A stretch of 64,000 nt of DNA, from NCBI RefSeq assembly GCF_014203735.1, contig NZ_JACHJQ010000002.1:1115224-1179223 (forward strand), written 5' to 3'. The notes beneath the pieces are model-generated. The model saw nothing but the letters and a program-made list of their open reading frames with translations. It made no database searches and was not told the origin of the DNA. This document shows, one piece after another, positions 32,868 to 41,665 of this stretch; the first letter of the stretch is position 1; each line of letters starts with the position of its first letter. Made by a program: the position numbers and the translations under genes. Source of the DNA: Actinophytocola algeriensis. GTDB lineage: Bacteria > Actinomycetota > Actinomycetes > Mycobacteriales > Pseudonocardiaceae.

Positions 32868-33458
32868 ATGGCGTACACCTCGGAGCGGCCACCGCTCACC
32901 GAGTCCAGCGACCAGCTGCGGGCCCGCATTCCCGGCTGGGGCGTGGACCTGGACCCGAAGGACCGCCCGTCGGTGCCGAAGTTGCGGTGGCAGGAAGACC
33001 GGACCGGCGCCCACTGGGACTTCCCGGAACGCCAACCCGAGAAATGGCCTCGCGAGCGGTCGATCGAGCACAAGTTCCTGACTCCGGTCTTCGGCACCTC
33101 GTGCCCACCCAGGGGCATCTCCGGTGCGCTGCGCAGGTACTCGTACCGCAAGTACAGCGAGGGACGCGCCGCGCACTGGCTGCTGCTCCTGGCCGCAGAC
33201 CGGGTCGACGCGTGGGAGAACCACCTGCGCTCGTTCCTGACTCCGCGCCCGGACAACCCGATCACCCAGACCGGGGTGACGAGCGAGCTCTCCCGGCACG
33301 GCATCTCGTCGCGGTACGGGAAGAAACGCGCGGACGCCGCCCACCACCTGCTCGACCCGGTCATCGTCGCGGGACCGTGGATACTGGCGGGCGGCCTGGC
33401 CATCGGCCTGGTACGGCGCCGGAACCGTTCCCTGACGGCAAAGGGCGGTGCACGGTGA
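32868..33458 (+). CDS. Hypothetical protein in the alcohol dehydrogenase operon
   Basis: Protein of 196 residues. The N-terminal half is rich in Pro and charged residues (RPSVPKLRWQEDRTGAHWDF). A middle region reads TPVFGTSCPPRGISGALRRY. A hydrophobic C-terminal helix (VIVAGPWILAGGLAIGLV) is followed by RRRNR, so it may be membrane-anchored with the N-terminus in the cytoplasm. No enzyme motif. AGGGAACATC precedes ATG. The stop overlaps the next GTG start. Gene order suggests a link to the dehydrogenase. Confidence 0.8.
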   Translation: MAYTSERPPLTESSDQLRARIPGWGVDLDPKDRPSVPKLRWQEDRTGAHWDFPERQPEKWPRERSIEHKFLTPVFGTSCPPRGISGALRRYSYRKYSEGRAAHWLLLLAADRVDAWENHLRSFLTPRPDNPITQTGVTSELSRHGISSRYGKKRADAAHHLLDPVIVAGPWILAGGLAIGLVRRRNRSLTAKGGAR

Positions 33459-33709
33459 CCACAGTGGACGTCGAGGTCGTGGAACGGCTGCTGAAATCCG
33501 AGGTCGAGGACCCGGTTGTGGTGCTCCTGCAAGGACAACCGCAGGTGATAGCCGCTCACGAACAGGACACCGAGGAGTACCGCGGAGCGTTGTTCGTCGC
33601 GTCGCGCCGCAGCCTCCTGGACCAGCTCGGGGACCCGAGGGACTCGCCGCCAGAACTGGAGCGCATCGCCGCCATTCTCAGTGACATGGCGGACCGCCTG
33701 GGTGCCTGA
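33455..33709 (+). CDS. Small hypothetical protein, last gene of the dehydrogenase operon
   Basis: Protein of 84 residues starting at GTG 33455, which overlaps the previous stop as GTGA. Sequence VEVVERLLKSEVEDPVVVLL and ELERIAAILSDMADRLGA suggests an alpha/beta mini-domain. No recognised family. Translational coupling supports it being real. Confidence 0.75.
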   Translation: MTTVDVEVVERLLKSEVEDPVVVLLQGQPQVIAAHEQDTEEYRGALFVASRRSLLDQLGDPRDSPPELERIAAILSDMADRLGA

Positions 33710-34107
33710 TACGTGGCTGACCTGGATGGAACCCGGTGTGGATAGTCGCCGCCACAGCGGGTAGCCGCGTGACGCGGTGTTCACCGTGTTCCCACCTCTG
33801 GCGTCAAGCAGTTGTGCGCCTGGCCCTCCCCTCGAGCCCGCCGCGAGTGAGCGGCCCTCTCGCCGTATCGGAGACGACTGCCATGAACGCCGCGATGTGG
33901 CCTGAGGCCACGGCGAAACGCGCCGCCACGTGTCTGAGATCCGCCCTGTGGCGATTGGTGAGGCCACCGCACCCGCTGATCGAATGTGGGAAGGACAGCA
34001 GGTGTAGGTCGCTGGTTGCGGGCGGGCCCCTCGGGCAGGGCGGGGCATGGACCCGGACGTTCCGGGGTAGTCGGTTGCCCTCGTCGAACGAATGACGGAG
34101 GTGGCGG
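33710..34107. other. Intergenic, promoter side of the DUF2243-ctaG pair
   Basis: About 400 nt without a convincing gene. Open frames on both strands lack motifs and ribosome sites. Confidence 0.45.
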
Positions 34108-34566
34108 ATGGCGGTTCCGTCGACACAGTCCGGGCTGCGGCCCTCGGTGCTGGCCGCGGGTCTCATCGGCGTGGCGGCGATGGCGGCCGTCGACGAGGTC
34201 GTCTTCCACCAGATCCTTGGTTGGCACCACTTCTACGACCGCGCCACCCAGGTTGTCGGTCTGCTGTCCGACGGGCTGCTCCACGCCGCCGAGCTGGTGG
34301 CGCTCACCGGGGGCTTCTTCTGGTTCGCCGACCTGCGCCGCCGCGGCGCGCTGGTCCCGTTCGCGGCGTGGGGCGGATTTCTGCTCGGGGCGGGCGTTTT
34401 CCAGCTGTTCGACGGCCTGGTCGACCACAAGGTCCTCCGCGTGCACCAGATCCGCTACGGCGTGGACCTCCTGCCCTACGACCTGGCCTGGAACATCGCG
34501 GCGGCGCTCCTCCTGCTCGCGGGAGCGCTGGTGACGTGGCGGGCGGCCCGCCGCGGCGGCGGCTGA
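34108..34566 (+). CDS. DUF2243 membrane protein
   Basis: Protein of 152 residues with four hydrophobic helices. Family blocks: AAMAAVDEVVFHQILGWHHF, GLLSDGLLHAAELVALTGGF, GAGVFQLFDGLVDHKVLRVH, LLPYDLAWNIAAALLLLAGA. Conserved His residues in helices 1-3 (FHQ, WHH, LFDGxxDHK) suggest metal or heme binding (inference). GGAGGTGGCGG precedes ATG. Pairing with a CtaG-type gene 4 nt downstream is common for this family and suggests a role in copper handling or oxidase assembly. Confidence 0.92.
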   Translation: MAVPSTQSGLRPSVLAAGLIGVAAMAAVDEVVFHQILGWHHFYDRATQVVGLLSDGLLHAAELVALTGGFFWFADLRRRGALVPFAAWGGFLLGAGVFQLFDGLVDHKVLRVHQIRYGVDLLPYDLAWNIAAALLLLAGALVTWRAARRGGG

Positions 34567-34570
34567 TCCG

Positions 34571-35419
34571 GTGCCCGGTCACTCGCACCTCCCGGCGGAG
34601 CCGGGAACATGGTCGCCGATCGTTGTGGTGGTCGCCGTGCTGGCGCTGGCCTACCTGGCCGCTGCCGTACGCGCCGGTACCGGTCCACACGGCTGGCCCC
34701 GCGGTCGCACCGCGGCGTGGCTGCTCGGCTGTGCCGTGGCCGCGGTGGCGCTGTCACCGGTGCTGGCCGGTCACGATCCGCGGGCGCACATGGCGCGGCA
34801 CCTGCTGCTGGGCATGGTCGCCCCGCTCGGGCTGGTCCTGGCCGCCCCTGTCACCCTCCTGCTCCGCGTCACCGAGCCTGCGACAGGGCGGCGGATCGGC
34901 CGGGTGTTGCGCGCGCGCCCGGTGCACGTCCTCGTTCATCCGGCGACCGCCGCACTGCTCGCGGTCGGTGGCCTGTACGCGGTCCTGCTGACCCCGCTCG
35001 CCGAGGCCACCGGCGGCCAGGTGCCGCACAACGCGCTGCTCCTGCACTACCTGGCCGCCGGTTACCTGTTCACCTGGTCGATCGCCGGCCCCGACCCCGC
35101 GCCGCGCCGCCCCGGCATGACCACTCGCGTCCTCGTACTCGTCCTGACCGTCGCCGCCCATTCCGTTCTCGCCAAGGTCCTCTACGCACGCGCTCCCGCG
35201 GGACCCGACGGCGAGAAGGCCCGCACGGCCGCCCAGCTGATGTACTACGCCGGCGATCTCGCGGAGCTCGCACTCGCCGCCGCTCTCTTCGCCACCTGGT
35301 ACCGCCGTCCAGCGCGAACGTGTCGGCCGCGCGGCCGGACACGCCGAGGACGAAGGCGAGGCGGACGGCAACCGGAGGGCCAGACGGCCGGATACAGCCG
35401 TAGTCGCTGGTTCACGTGA
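34571..35419 (+). CDS. ctaG: Cytochrome c oxidase assembly protein, CtaG/caa3 type
   Basis: Protein of 282 residues with about seven TM helices. Family blocks: LSPVLAGHDPRAHMARHLLL, GMVAPLGLVLAAPVTLLLRV, LLLHYLAAGYLFTWSIAGPD, TVAAHSVLAKVLYARAP, AAQLMYYAGDLAELALAAAL. His and Met residues in HDPRAHMARH are probable copper ligands. The tail from about 240 is Arg-rich and low in conservation. It starts at GTG 34571, 4 nt after the DUF2243 stop. Confidence 0.92.
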   Translation: MPGHSHLPAEPGTWSPIVVVVAVLALAYLAAAVRAGTGPHGWPRGRTAAWLLGCAVAAVALSPVLAGHDPRAHMARHLLLGMVAPLGLVLAAPVTLLLRVTEPATGRRIGRVLRARPVHVLVHPATAALLAVGGLYAVLLTPLAEATGGQVPHNALLLHYLAAGYLFTWSIAGPDPAPRRPGMTTRVLVLVLTVAAHSVLAKVLYARAPAGPDGEKARTAAQLMYYAGDLAELALAAALFATWYRRPARTCRPRGRTRRGRRRGGRQPEGQTAGYSRSRWFT

Positions 35420-35452
35420 TGGTGAACGCTGCGCCCGCGCGACCCGGCCATC

Positions 35453-35612
<160 letters not shown>

Positions 35613-35633
35613 TGGTCTGAACCGCACGGGTCT

Positions 35634-35661
35634 GGGCGAGGGATGACGATCACCCTCGCCC
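35634..35661 (-). terminator. Hairpin terminator of the PL9 lyase gene
   Basis: GGGCGAGGG and CCCTCGCCC, a perfect 9-bp stem with a 10-nt loop, 16 nt after the stop codon. Confidence 0.65.
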
Positions 35662-35676
35662 GACCCTTGTGTTCGG

Positions 35677-37242
35677 TTACCGCACAACCGTCCTGGTGCC
35701 GAAGGTCACGACGAGTCGGCCGTCCGAAGCGAACGACCAGAGCAGGGTGCCCGAGTAGGAGGAGCAGCGGGACCCGTTGGTGCCGGACCAGAACTGGTTG
35801 GAGCTGTCGGAGTTGCCGATGATCCGGTCGTTGGACCCGCTGTCGCAGGAGGTGTTGCCACGGAAGACCGAGGTGCCTGCGTCGAAGTTGAAGTTGCGCT
35901 CGGTGTTGCCGACGCTGACGTTGTCCGAAACCGTCATCGTGCCCGGGTTGCGGTTGTAGGTGAACCCGTGTTTCCCGTTGTCGTAGGCGATGTTGCGGCG
36001 GACGATGTGGTTGACCGCGATGTCCTCGCCGCCGAGCTTGTAGCCGTTGCGGTCGCCGTTGCCCGCCTGGGAGCCGTCGGACAGGGTGCCGTTCTCGTAG
36101 GCGAGGGAGTCCTCGATGGTCACCGCGCCGATCGGGCCGGTGTCGGACTTGGTGAACAGGTCGTAGCCGTCGTCGATGTTGTTGTGCGACACGGTGTAGC
36201 GGAACACGTTTCCCGGCCCCACAGTGAGTTTCGGCGCGAAGCCGTCGGCGTCCTCGCCGTCGGAGTCCGCGTTGTCGTGCGACACCGAGGACACGACGAG
36301 GTTGTTCGACGGCCACTGGGACGAAGGAGCACCGGCGATCAACCGCGACAGCTGCAGGCCGGAGTCGCGGTTGAAGCGGGTCACCACGCGCTCGATGATG
36401 TTGTTGTCGCCGGCGAGGAGGATCCCGTTGTCACCGGCACGCTCCACGACGATGCCGCGGAGGTGCCAGTACGACCCGCCCAGAGCGAGCCCTCGGTTCG
36501 CCGGGTCCTCGCTCTGGGCCGAGAAGTTCAGCACCGGGGTCTCGCCCTGGTAGGCGAACAGCTTCTTGCGCGCGCTGGCGGTGCCGTTGTTGTCCTGCGC
36601 GATGGTCACCGTCTCCGAGTAGCGGTAGGTCCCGCCACGCATGAAGATCGTCCCGCTCGCGCTGACGCGGGTGAGCGCAGAGGTGAGCGTCGTCGGGTTC
36701 GACTCCGTGCCCGCGGCGTTGTCGGTGCCGTTCGGTGCCACGTACAGGGTGTCGACCGGGTCCGGGTCCGGCGGCGTGCCGTCCGAGGTGACGTCGATGT
36801 AGTCGATGTTCGGCAGCCCGCCGCCGGCGGTGGGGTTGAGCCGGATCGTGTTGGTGCCGGCGACCATGGTGGTGACGGTCAACGTCTTCGTGGCCCACGT
36901 GCTCCACGCACCCGTGCCCTCGAACGACAACGACTGCACCGTCGTGCCGTTGACGACCAGGTCAGCGGCCCGGGCGCTGGTGGTGCCGTTGGCGAACCGG
37001 ACCGCGACCGTGGCCGTGCCCGCCGCGGCGGTCACCGTGAACTGGGCATAACCGCTCGTGGCGTTGGTGCCGTTGCAGAACCCGCTGCCGGAGTACCCGG
37101 AGTGGTTGGCATCGAGCGTGCCGGCGCAGACCGCGGGGGCGCTCTCGGCCTCGTACCGTGTGGTCGCGGCTGCTGCCGTGCCGTGGGCCAGCAGGCCCGC
37201 CGCCACGGCGGCGCCGGCGATGAGAGGCAGGAATCTCATCAT
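35677..37242 (-). CDS. Secreted pectate lyase, family PL9, with CBM35
   Basis: Protein of 521 residues. Signal peptide about 1-27. CBM35 about 28-152 (YEAESAP, SGYSGSGFCNGTNATSGYAQ, ATVAVRFANGT, NTIRLNPTAGGGLPNIDYID). Linker, then a right-handed beta-helix: YVAPNGTDNAAGTESNPTTL, GTIFMRGGTYRYSETVTIAQ, YWHLRGIVVERAGDNGILLA, NADSDGEDADGFAPKLTVGP, with the catalytic Lys in DGFAPKL and Ca-binding Asp residues nearby. It cleaves polygalacturonate outside the cell. It is divergent from a PL1 lyase that carries a nearly identical CBM35. Confidence 0.93.
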   Translation of the reverse strand: MMRFLPLIAGAAVAAGLLAHGTAAAATTRYEAESAPAVCAGTLDANHSGYSGSGFCNGTNATSGYAQFTVTAAAGTATVAVRFANGTTSARAADLVVNGTTVQSLSFEGTGAWSTWATKTLTVTTMVAGTNTIRLNPTAGGGLPNIDYIDVTSDGTPPDPDPVDTLYVAPNGTDNAAGTESNPTTLTSALTRVSASGTIFMRGGTYRYSETVTIAQDNNGTASARKKLFAYQGETPVLNFSAQSEDPANRGLALGGSYWHLRGIVVERAGDNGILLAGDNNIIERVVTRFNRDSGLQLSRLIAGAPSSQWPSNNLVVSSVSHDNADSDGEDADGFAPKLTVGPGNVFRYTVSHNNIDDGYDLFTKSDTGPIGAVTIEDSLAYENGTLSDGSQAGNGDRNGYKLGGEDIAVNHIVRRNIAYDNGKHGFTYNRNPGTMTVSDNVSVGNTERNFNFDAGTSVFRGNTSCDSGSNDRIIGNSDSSNQFWSGTNGSRCSSYSGTLLWSFASDGRLVVTFGTRTVVR

Positions 37243-37453
37243 CCATCTCCAAATGTGTCGTTGTCTTTGACGTTCATCAGTGCGGGAGCGCAGGCGACAT
37301 GGGTGGGCGGGGTCCTATACGGACGACACGACCCCCGAAGGGGTTACGACCCACCAAAAGAGACGCGCGAGTGCCGTGACACGGCGAGTGCACACGAGGT
37401 CCGAATCGGGGCATCATTGCCTCCGTTGACTCGAGAGACCAGTCAGCGCGATC

Positions 37454-37469
37454 AGGAAAGCGCTTGCCT
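37454..37469. promoter_or_regulatory. Palindromic operator between the pectate lyase genes (site 1)
   Basis: AGGAAAGCGCTTGCCT, a 16-bp palindrome with one mismatch and a central GC/CG core, as in LacI-family operators. Confidence 0.6.
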
Positions 37470-37675
37470 ATTACGCTAGGCACCCGGCGCACGCGTGTCA
37501 ACGAGTTGTCGCACATTTACCACCGCGGTACGAAGACCTTGGGACAAGCGATTACCGCGCCGCGATCCGGATTTCTTGGGAGCGCGCACATGATCTATTC
37601 CTTCAGCGGCCGGTATTCGATGATCAGCCCGGCAGCCGCCGTTGACCTCGCGTGGTGAACCTCCTAACATGCGGT

Positions 37676-37691
37676 AGGAAAGCGTTTTCCT
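37676..37691. promoter_or_regulatory. Palindromic operator between the pectate lyase genes (site 2)
   Basis: AGGAAAGCGTTTTCCT, nearly the same palindrome as site 1 (14 of 16 bases identical), 97 nt before the PL1 lyase start. Confidence 0.65.
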
Positions 37692-37788
37692 TCCCTTCTC
37701 CGCGGTGGCACCGGGTGAACCCGGGCCGGGCCTGGTGCTGCCCTCGCCAACCATTGTCAAACGAATGACTGATCCCACGGAGACAACC

Positions 37789-39183
37789 ATGCGCGTAAGA
37801 ATCATGGCCGCTTGTGTCGGCCTGTTGGCCGGCGCACTGGTCGCGGTGGCCTCGTCCGCCGCGTCCGCCGCGCCCGCGCGGTATGAGGCAGAGGACCCGC
37901 CGACAGTGTGCTCCGGCACGATCGATGCCAACCACTCCGGTTTCTCGGGTAGTGGGTTCTGCAACGGCACCAACGCCACGAGCGGCTATGCCCAGTTCAC
38001 CGTGAACGCGGCGGAATCCGGCACGGCGACGGTGGACGTGCGGTTCGCCAACGGCACGACGGCGGCCCGTCCGGCGAACCTCGTCGTGAACGGGTCCACG
38101 GTGCGGACGCCGTCGTTCGAGGCCACCGGGGCGTGGTCGAACTGGGCCACGAAGACCCTGACGGTGTCGGTGAACGCGGGTAGCAACACGATCCGGCTGA
38201 ACCCCACGACCGCGAACGGTCTGCCCAACATCGACTACCTCGAGACCGAAACCGGTGACACCGAACCGCCGCCGCCACCGCCGCCCGGCGGGATCCTCGG
38301 GTGGGCCACGCAGGCCGGTGGCACCACCGGCGGCGCGGGCGGCACCACGGTCACCGTGAGCACCTTCGCCGACTTCCGGACACAGGCCCAGAACTCGGGC
38401 GCCAGGACGATCCTGGTCAACGGCATGCTCAGCGGCTCCGGCACAGTCGAGATCAGTGCCGACAAGACGATCCGCGGCGTCGGCTCCGGCTCGGGTATCT
38501 CCGGCACCACCCTCAACATCGAGGACATGACCCCGGCCAACGTGATCATCCAGAACATGAACATCCGCGGGGTGCCCGGCAACGACGCCATCCAGATCGA
38601 GAGCGCGACCCACGTCTGGATCGACCACAACACGATGTCCAGCACCATCGAGGACGATCCCGACTTCTACGACGGCATGCTCGACATCACCCACGCCGCC
38701 GACTACATCACCGTGTCGTGGAACATCGTCCGCAACCACTGGAAGACCTCGCTGGTCGGCCACTCCGACGGCAACGAGAGCGAGGACAGGGGGCACCTGC
38801 GGGTCACGTACCACCACAACTGGTTCGACCGCACGTTCGAGCGCAGCCCCCGGGTGCGTTTCGGTGAGACGGTCCACGTGTTCAACAACTACTACTCCAA
38901 CGTCAACAACAACTCTTCGTCGTACGCCATCGCCTCCCTCATGGACGCCGGCCTGCTCGTGGAGGGCAACGTCTTCGAGAACGTGCAACAGGCGTGCTGG
39001 TCGGCGAGCGGATACGCGGACTCCGACCCCGGGCGGTTGGTGGCACGGGACAACTCGCTCACCAACTCCGGGCCGTGTGAGGTCAACGGCACCGTGGCCC
39101 CCATCCCGTACAGCTACACCGCCGAGAACGTCGGCACCGTCAGGACATCCGTCACCACGGGTGCGGGCGCGGGCAAGCTCTGA
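37789..39183 (+). CDS. Secreted pectate lyase, family PL1, with CBM35
   Basis: Protein of 464 residues. Signal peptide about 1-25 (ACVGLLAGALVAVASSAASA). CBM35 about 26-148 (YEAEDPPTVCSGTIDANHSG, SGFCNGTNATSGYAQFTV). Pro-rich linker (PPPPPPPGG). Pel catalytic beta-helix: GTVEISADKTIRGVGSGSGI, IESATHVWIDHNTMSS, DGMLDITHAADYITVSWN, RVTYHHNWFDRTFERSPRVR, with catalytic Arg in RSPRVR and Ca-binding Asp in DGMLDI. The start ATG 37789 follows ACGGAGACAACC; earlier in-frame starts are not protein-like. It degrades pectate outside the cell together with the PL9 enzyme. Confidence 0.94.
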   Translation: MRVRIMAACVGLLAGALVAVASSAASAAPARYEAEDPPTVCSGTIDANHSGFSGSGFCNGTNATSGYAQFTVNAAESGTATVDVRFANGTTAARPANLVVNGSTVRTPSFEATGAWSNWATKTLTVSVNAGSNTIRLNPTTANGLPNIDYLETETGDTEPPPPPPPGGILGWATQAGGTTGGAGGTTVTVSTFADFRTQAQNSGARTILVNGMLSGSGTVEISADKTIRGVGSGSGISGTTLNIEDMTPANVIIQNMNIRGVPGNDAIQIESATHVWIDHNTMSSTIEDDPDFYDGMLDITHAADYITVSWNIVRNHWKTSLVGHSDGNESEDRGHLRVTYHHNWFDRTFERSPRVRFGETVHVFNNYYSNVNNNSSSYAIASLMDAGLLVEGNVFENVQQACWSASGYADSDPGRLVARDNSLTNSGPCEVNGTVAPIPYSYTAENVGTVRTSVTTGAGAGKL

Positions 39184-39198
39184 CACCGCGCGACCTCC

Positions 39199-39232
39199 GA
39201 CACGGCGGCCGGTTGACACCGGTCGCCGTGTC
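39199..39232. terminator. Bidirectional terminator between PL1 and Gfo/Idh/MocA genes
   Basis: GACACGGCGGCCGGT and ACCGGTCGCCGTGTC pair over 15 bp with one wobble and a 4-nt loop. The hairpin reaches the stop codon of the convergent dehydrogenase. Confidence 0.8.
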
Positions 39233-40595
39233 ATGTCGCGTGGCCTGGTTCGTCGGCCAGGCCGAGCGCCGAGAGCCGCACTGGTTGCCCGGACCGCAGG
39301 CTCGCGTTGACGGCGATCCCGACCGCGACGCTGCGCATCCCGTCGAGGTGGCCTGCCTGACGCCGGAGCGGGTCGTGTGCCGCGCCGCGGAAGACGTCCC
39401 GCAGGAGGATCGCGTCCCCGCCACCGTGGGCACCCGCAGCCTCGGGGATCGACACCTCCTCGGCGACGCCCCAGTGCCGTTGGACGACGAGCCGCGAGCC
39501 GTGGGGCCGCGCACCGGTCGAGCCGTCAACCGTTCCCGGCGTCACGCTCGGGTCGACGGCTGGTCGCTTGCCGTTCGGGCCCAGCAGTTGTGCGGCACCC
39601 CCCGGCGCGACGTGGCTCCGCTCGACGACCTCCAGCTCCGCGCGGCCGCATGTGCCGTTGACGGCGACGCGGTAGCCCTCCCACGGGCTGTGCGCGGTCA
39701 GCGAGTAGGTCATGGCGGCCCCGCCGCGATACGCCACGAGTGCGTTCAGGGTGTCCTCGATGTTCCCGCCCGGCGCGAACACGTCCTGGTCACGGAGGTA
39801 GCCGTCGTCGTTCTCCGCCTCGAGGTAGAGCCTGCGCATCCGCTCGTCGGCCGCCATGTCGAGGTGGAACGGGTCGTCCTCGGCCAGGTCGCGCGCGAGC
39901 GCGGGACGTGGACCGGCGGGGCGTCCCGCGCCGTCCGGGCCGTAGAAGCGCATGCCGCCGTGCGCGACGACCCACTCGGGGACGTCGTCGAGCCACCAGT
40001 TGACGAGATCGAAGTGGTGGGTCGCCTTGTGCACAGCCAGACCACCTGAGTGCCGCTTGTCGCGGTGCCAGCGCCGGAAGTAGTCCGCTCCGTGCACTGT
40101 GTCCAGCAGCCACTCGAAGTGCACGGAGAGCACCTCCCCGACCGTGCCGTCCGCGATGACCTGCCGCAGCGCGCTGTTGCGTGGCGAGTAGCGGTAGTTG
40201 AACGTGACGGTCAGCCGCGCGGACGAGCGCGCGACCGAGTCGCTGATGGCCAGCAGCCCGTCGGCGTCGATCGTCAGCGGCTTCTCGCACACCACGTCCA
40301 CGCCCGCGTCGAGAGCGGTGGTGACCACGTGGGCATGCGTGTGGTCCGGCGAGGTGACGACCACGACGTCGACCTTCTCGTCGGTCAGCATCCGCGCGAG
40401 GTCGTCGGGGTGGTAGTGCGCGGGCGTGTGGTCGTGCGGGCGTACTCGTTCGTCGTAGGCGGACATCCGCTGCTCGTTCGTGTCGCACCACGCCACCGGG
40501 ACGGCGACGTCCGCGTGTTCGCCGAGCATCGCGTCGACGTACATGCCGGCACGGGAACCCGTGCCGACCACGGCGTACCGCCTGGGCATGGCCAT
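39231..40595 (-). CDS. Gfo/Idh/MocA-family oxidoreductase
   Basis: Protein of 454 residues. The Rossmann domain is at about 1-125: YAVVGTGSRAGMYVDAMLGE, VVVVTSPDHTHAHVVTTALD, VDVVCEKPLTIDADGLLAI with the EKP motif. The catalytic domain follows (HSGGLAVHKATHHFDLVNWW holds the usual Lys/His region). It probably oxidises a sugar, sugar acid or inositol-like compound with NAD(P). The start ATG 40595 has a strong GACGGAGGAA site. Divergent from the sugar permeases, with two CCGG-type operators in the gap, so it belongs to the LacI regulon. Confidence 0.93.
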   Translation of the reverse strand: MAMPRRYAVVGTGSRAGMYVDAMLGEHADVAVPVAWCDTNEQRMSAYDERVRPHDHTPAHYHPDDLARMLTDEKVDVVVVTSPDHTHAHVVTTALDAGVDVVCEKPLTIDADGLLAISDSVARSSARLTVTFNYRYSPRNSALRQVIADGTVGEVLSVHFEWLLDTVHGADYFRRWHRDKRHSGGLAVHKATHHFDLVNWWLDDVPEWVVAHGGMRFYGPDGAGRPAGPRPALARDLAEDDPFHLDMAADERMRRLYLEAENDDGYLRDQDVFAPGGNIEDTLNALVAYRGGAAMTYSLTAHSPWEGYRVAVNGTCGRAELEVVERSHVAPGGAAQLLGPNGKRPAVDPSVTPGTVDGSTGARPHGSRLVVQRHWGVAEEVSIPEAAGAHGGGDAILLRDVFRGAAHDPLRRQAGHLDGMRSVAVGIAVNASLRSGQPVRLSALGLADEPGHAT

Positions 40596-40611
40596 GGCTT
40601 CCTCCGTCTGA

Positions 40612-40627
40612 GCAACCGGTTTCTCAC
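40612..40627. promoter_or_regulatory. LacI-type operator, copy 1
   Basis: GCAACCGGTTTCTCAC; the complement reads GTGAGAAACCGGTTGC. It matches the other three copies around the AACCGGTT core and lies 16 nt before the dehydrogenase start. Confidence 0.75.
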
Positions 40628-40695
40628 TCACCATACGTGGCGGACGCGTGGTACGAAAGCAAGGGATTGACCTGGGTGTGTGGGTACGTTTCACT

Positions 40696-40711
40696 GTGAG
40701 AAACCGGTTAC
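40696..40711. promoter_or_regulatory. LacI-type operator, copy 2
   Basis: GTGAGAAACCGGTTAC, 18 nt before the first permease start. Same core and same GTGAG flank as copies 1 and 3. Confidence 0.75.
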
Positions 40712-40729
40712 CCACACGGGAGACGCACA

Positions 40730-41665
40730 ATGGCCGTGCTCGACGCCGCCACGTCGGCTGGCGGGGTGCCGACCAGGCGTCGGCGGGCGCGCCGGGAGCG
40801 GTGGACGCCCTACCTGCTGATCGCCCCGGCCGGGCTGTTGGTCGCGGTGTTCCTCATCTACCCGATCGGCAGCGTCGTCTACTACAGCCTGTACGACTAC
40901 AACGTCACCAAACCGTGGGGCAACAGGTTCGTCGGGCTCGACAACTACGTGACGATGGCGGGTGACTCCCTGTTCTGGCAGTCGCTCGTGTTCACCGCGC
41001 AGTGGGTGGTCGTCGAGGTGGGCCTCCAGCTCGTGTTCGGCCTCGCGCTGGCGCTCGTCATCAACGAGACGTTCGTCGGCCGTGCCATGGCGAGAGCGCT
41101 CGTGTTCGCGCCGTGGGCGGTGAGCGGGGTGCTCACGACCACGATCTGGCTGCTCATCTACAACCCCACGACCGGGTTCGGTCGCTACCTGGCCGATGCC
41201 GGGATCGGCCAGTACGGGACGAGCCCGCTGGCGGAACCCGGTTCCGCGTTCTGGGCGGCGGTCGTCGCCGAACTGTGGCGCGGCATCCCGTTCTTCGCGA
41301 TCCTGATCCTGGCCGACCTGCAGTCGATCTCACGGGACCTGTACGAGTCGGCGGAGGTCGACGGAGCGGGCCGGTTGCGCCGGTTCTGGTCGATCACCCT
41401 GCCGCACCTGCGCAACGCCATCGTCATCTCGACGCTGTTGCGCGCGGTGTGGGAGTTCAACAACGTCGACCTGCTCTACACGCTGACCGGCGGCGGGCCG
41501 GGCAATGCCACGATGACGCTGCCGCTGTACGTCGCACGCCTGGCCATCGACGCCAAGGAGTTCGGCTACGGCTCGGCGCTCACGATGGCGGGCTTCGTGA
41601 TCCTCGCGCTGTTCTCCGTCACCTATCTCTGGTTGGTACGCGTGGGGAAGGACCAGAACGCATGA
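40730..41665 (+). CDS. Sugar ABC transporter permease (MalF/UgpA type)
   Basis: Protein of 311 residues with six TM helices. First helix about 30-52 (LIAPAGLLVAVFLIYPIGSV). The ATPase-contact EAA loop reads YESAEVDGAGRLRRFWSITL, with the usual EA-x3-DGA core. SIWxxL-type and GGPGNATMTLPLYV blocks are also typical of CUT1 importers. It works with the overlapping second permease and the binding protein. GGGAGACGCACA precedes ATG. Confidence 0.95.
   Translation: MAVLDAATSAGGVPTRRRRARRERWTPYLLIAPAGLLVAVFLIYPIGSVVYYSLYDYNVTKPWGNRFVGLDNYVTMAGDSLFWQSLVFTAQWVVVEVGLQLVFGLALALVINETFVGRAMARALVFAPWAVSGVLTTTIWLLIYNPTTGFGRYLADAGIGQYGTSPLAEPGSAFWAAVVAELWRGIPFFAILILADLQSISRDLYESAEVDGAGRLRRFWSITLPHLRNAIVISTLLRAVWEFNNVDLLYTLTGGGPGNATMTLPLYVARLAIDAKEFGYGSALTMAGFVILALFSVTYLWLVRVGKDQNA

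Noticed and set aside
35968-37479. 503-codon plus-strand frame
   Set aside because: Shadow of the PL9 pectate lyase gene, with no signal peptide or motif.
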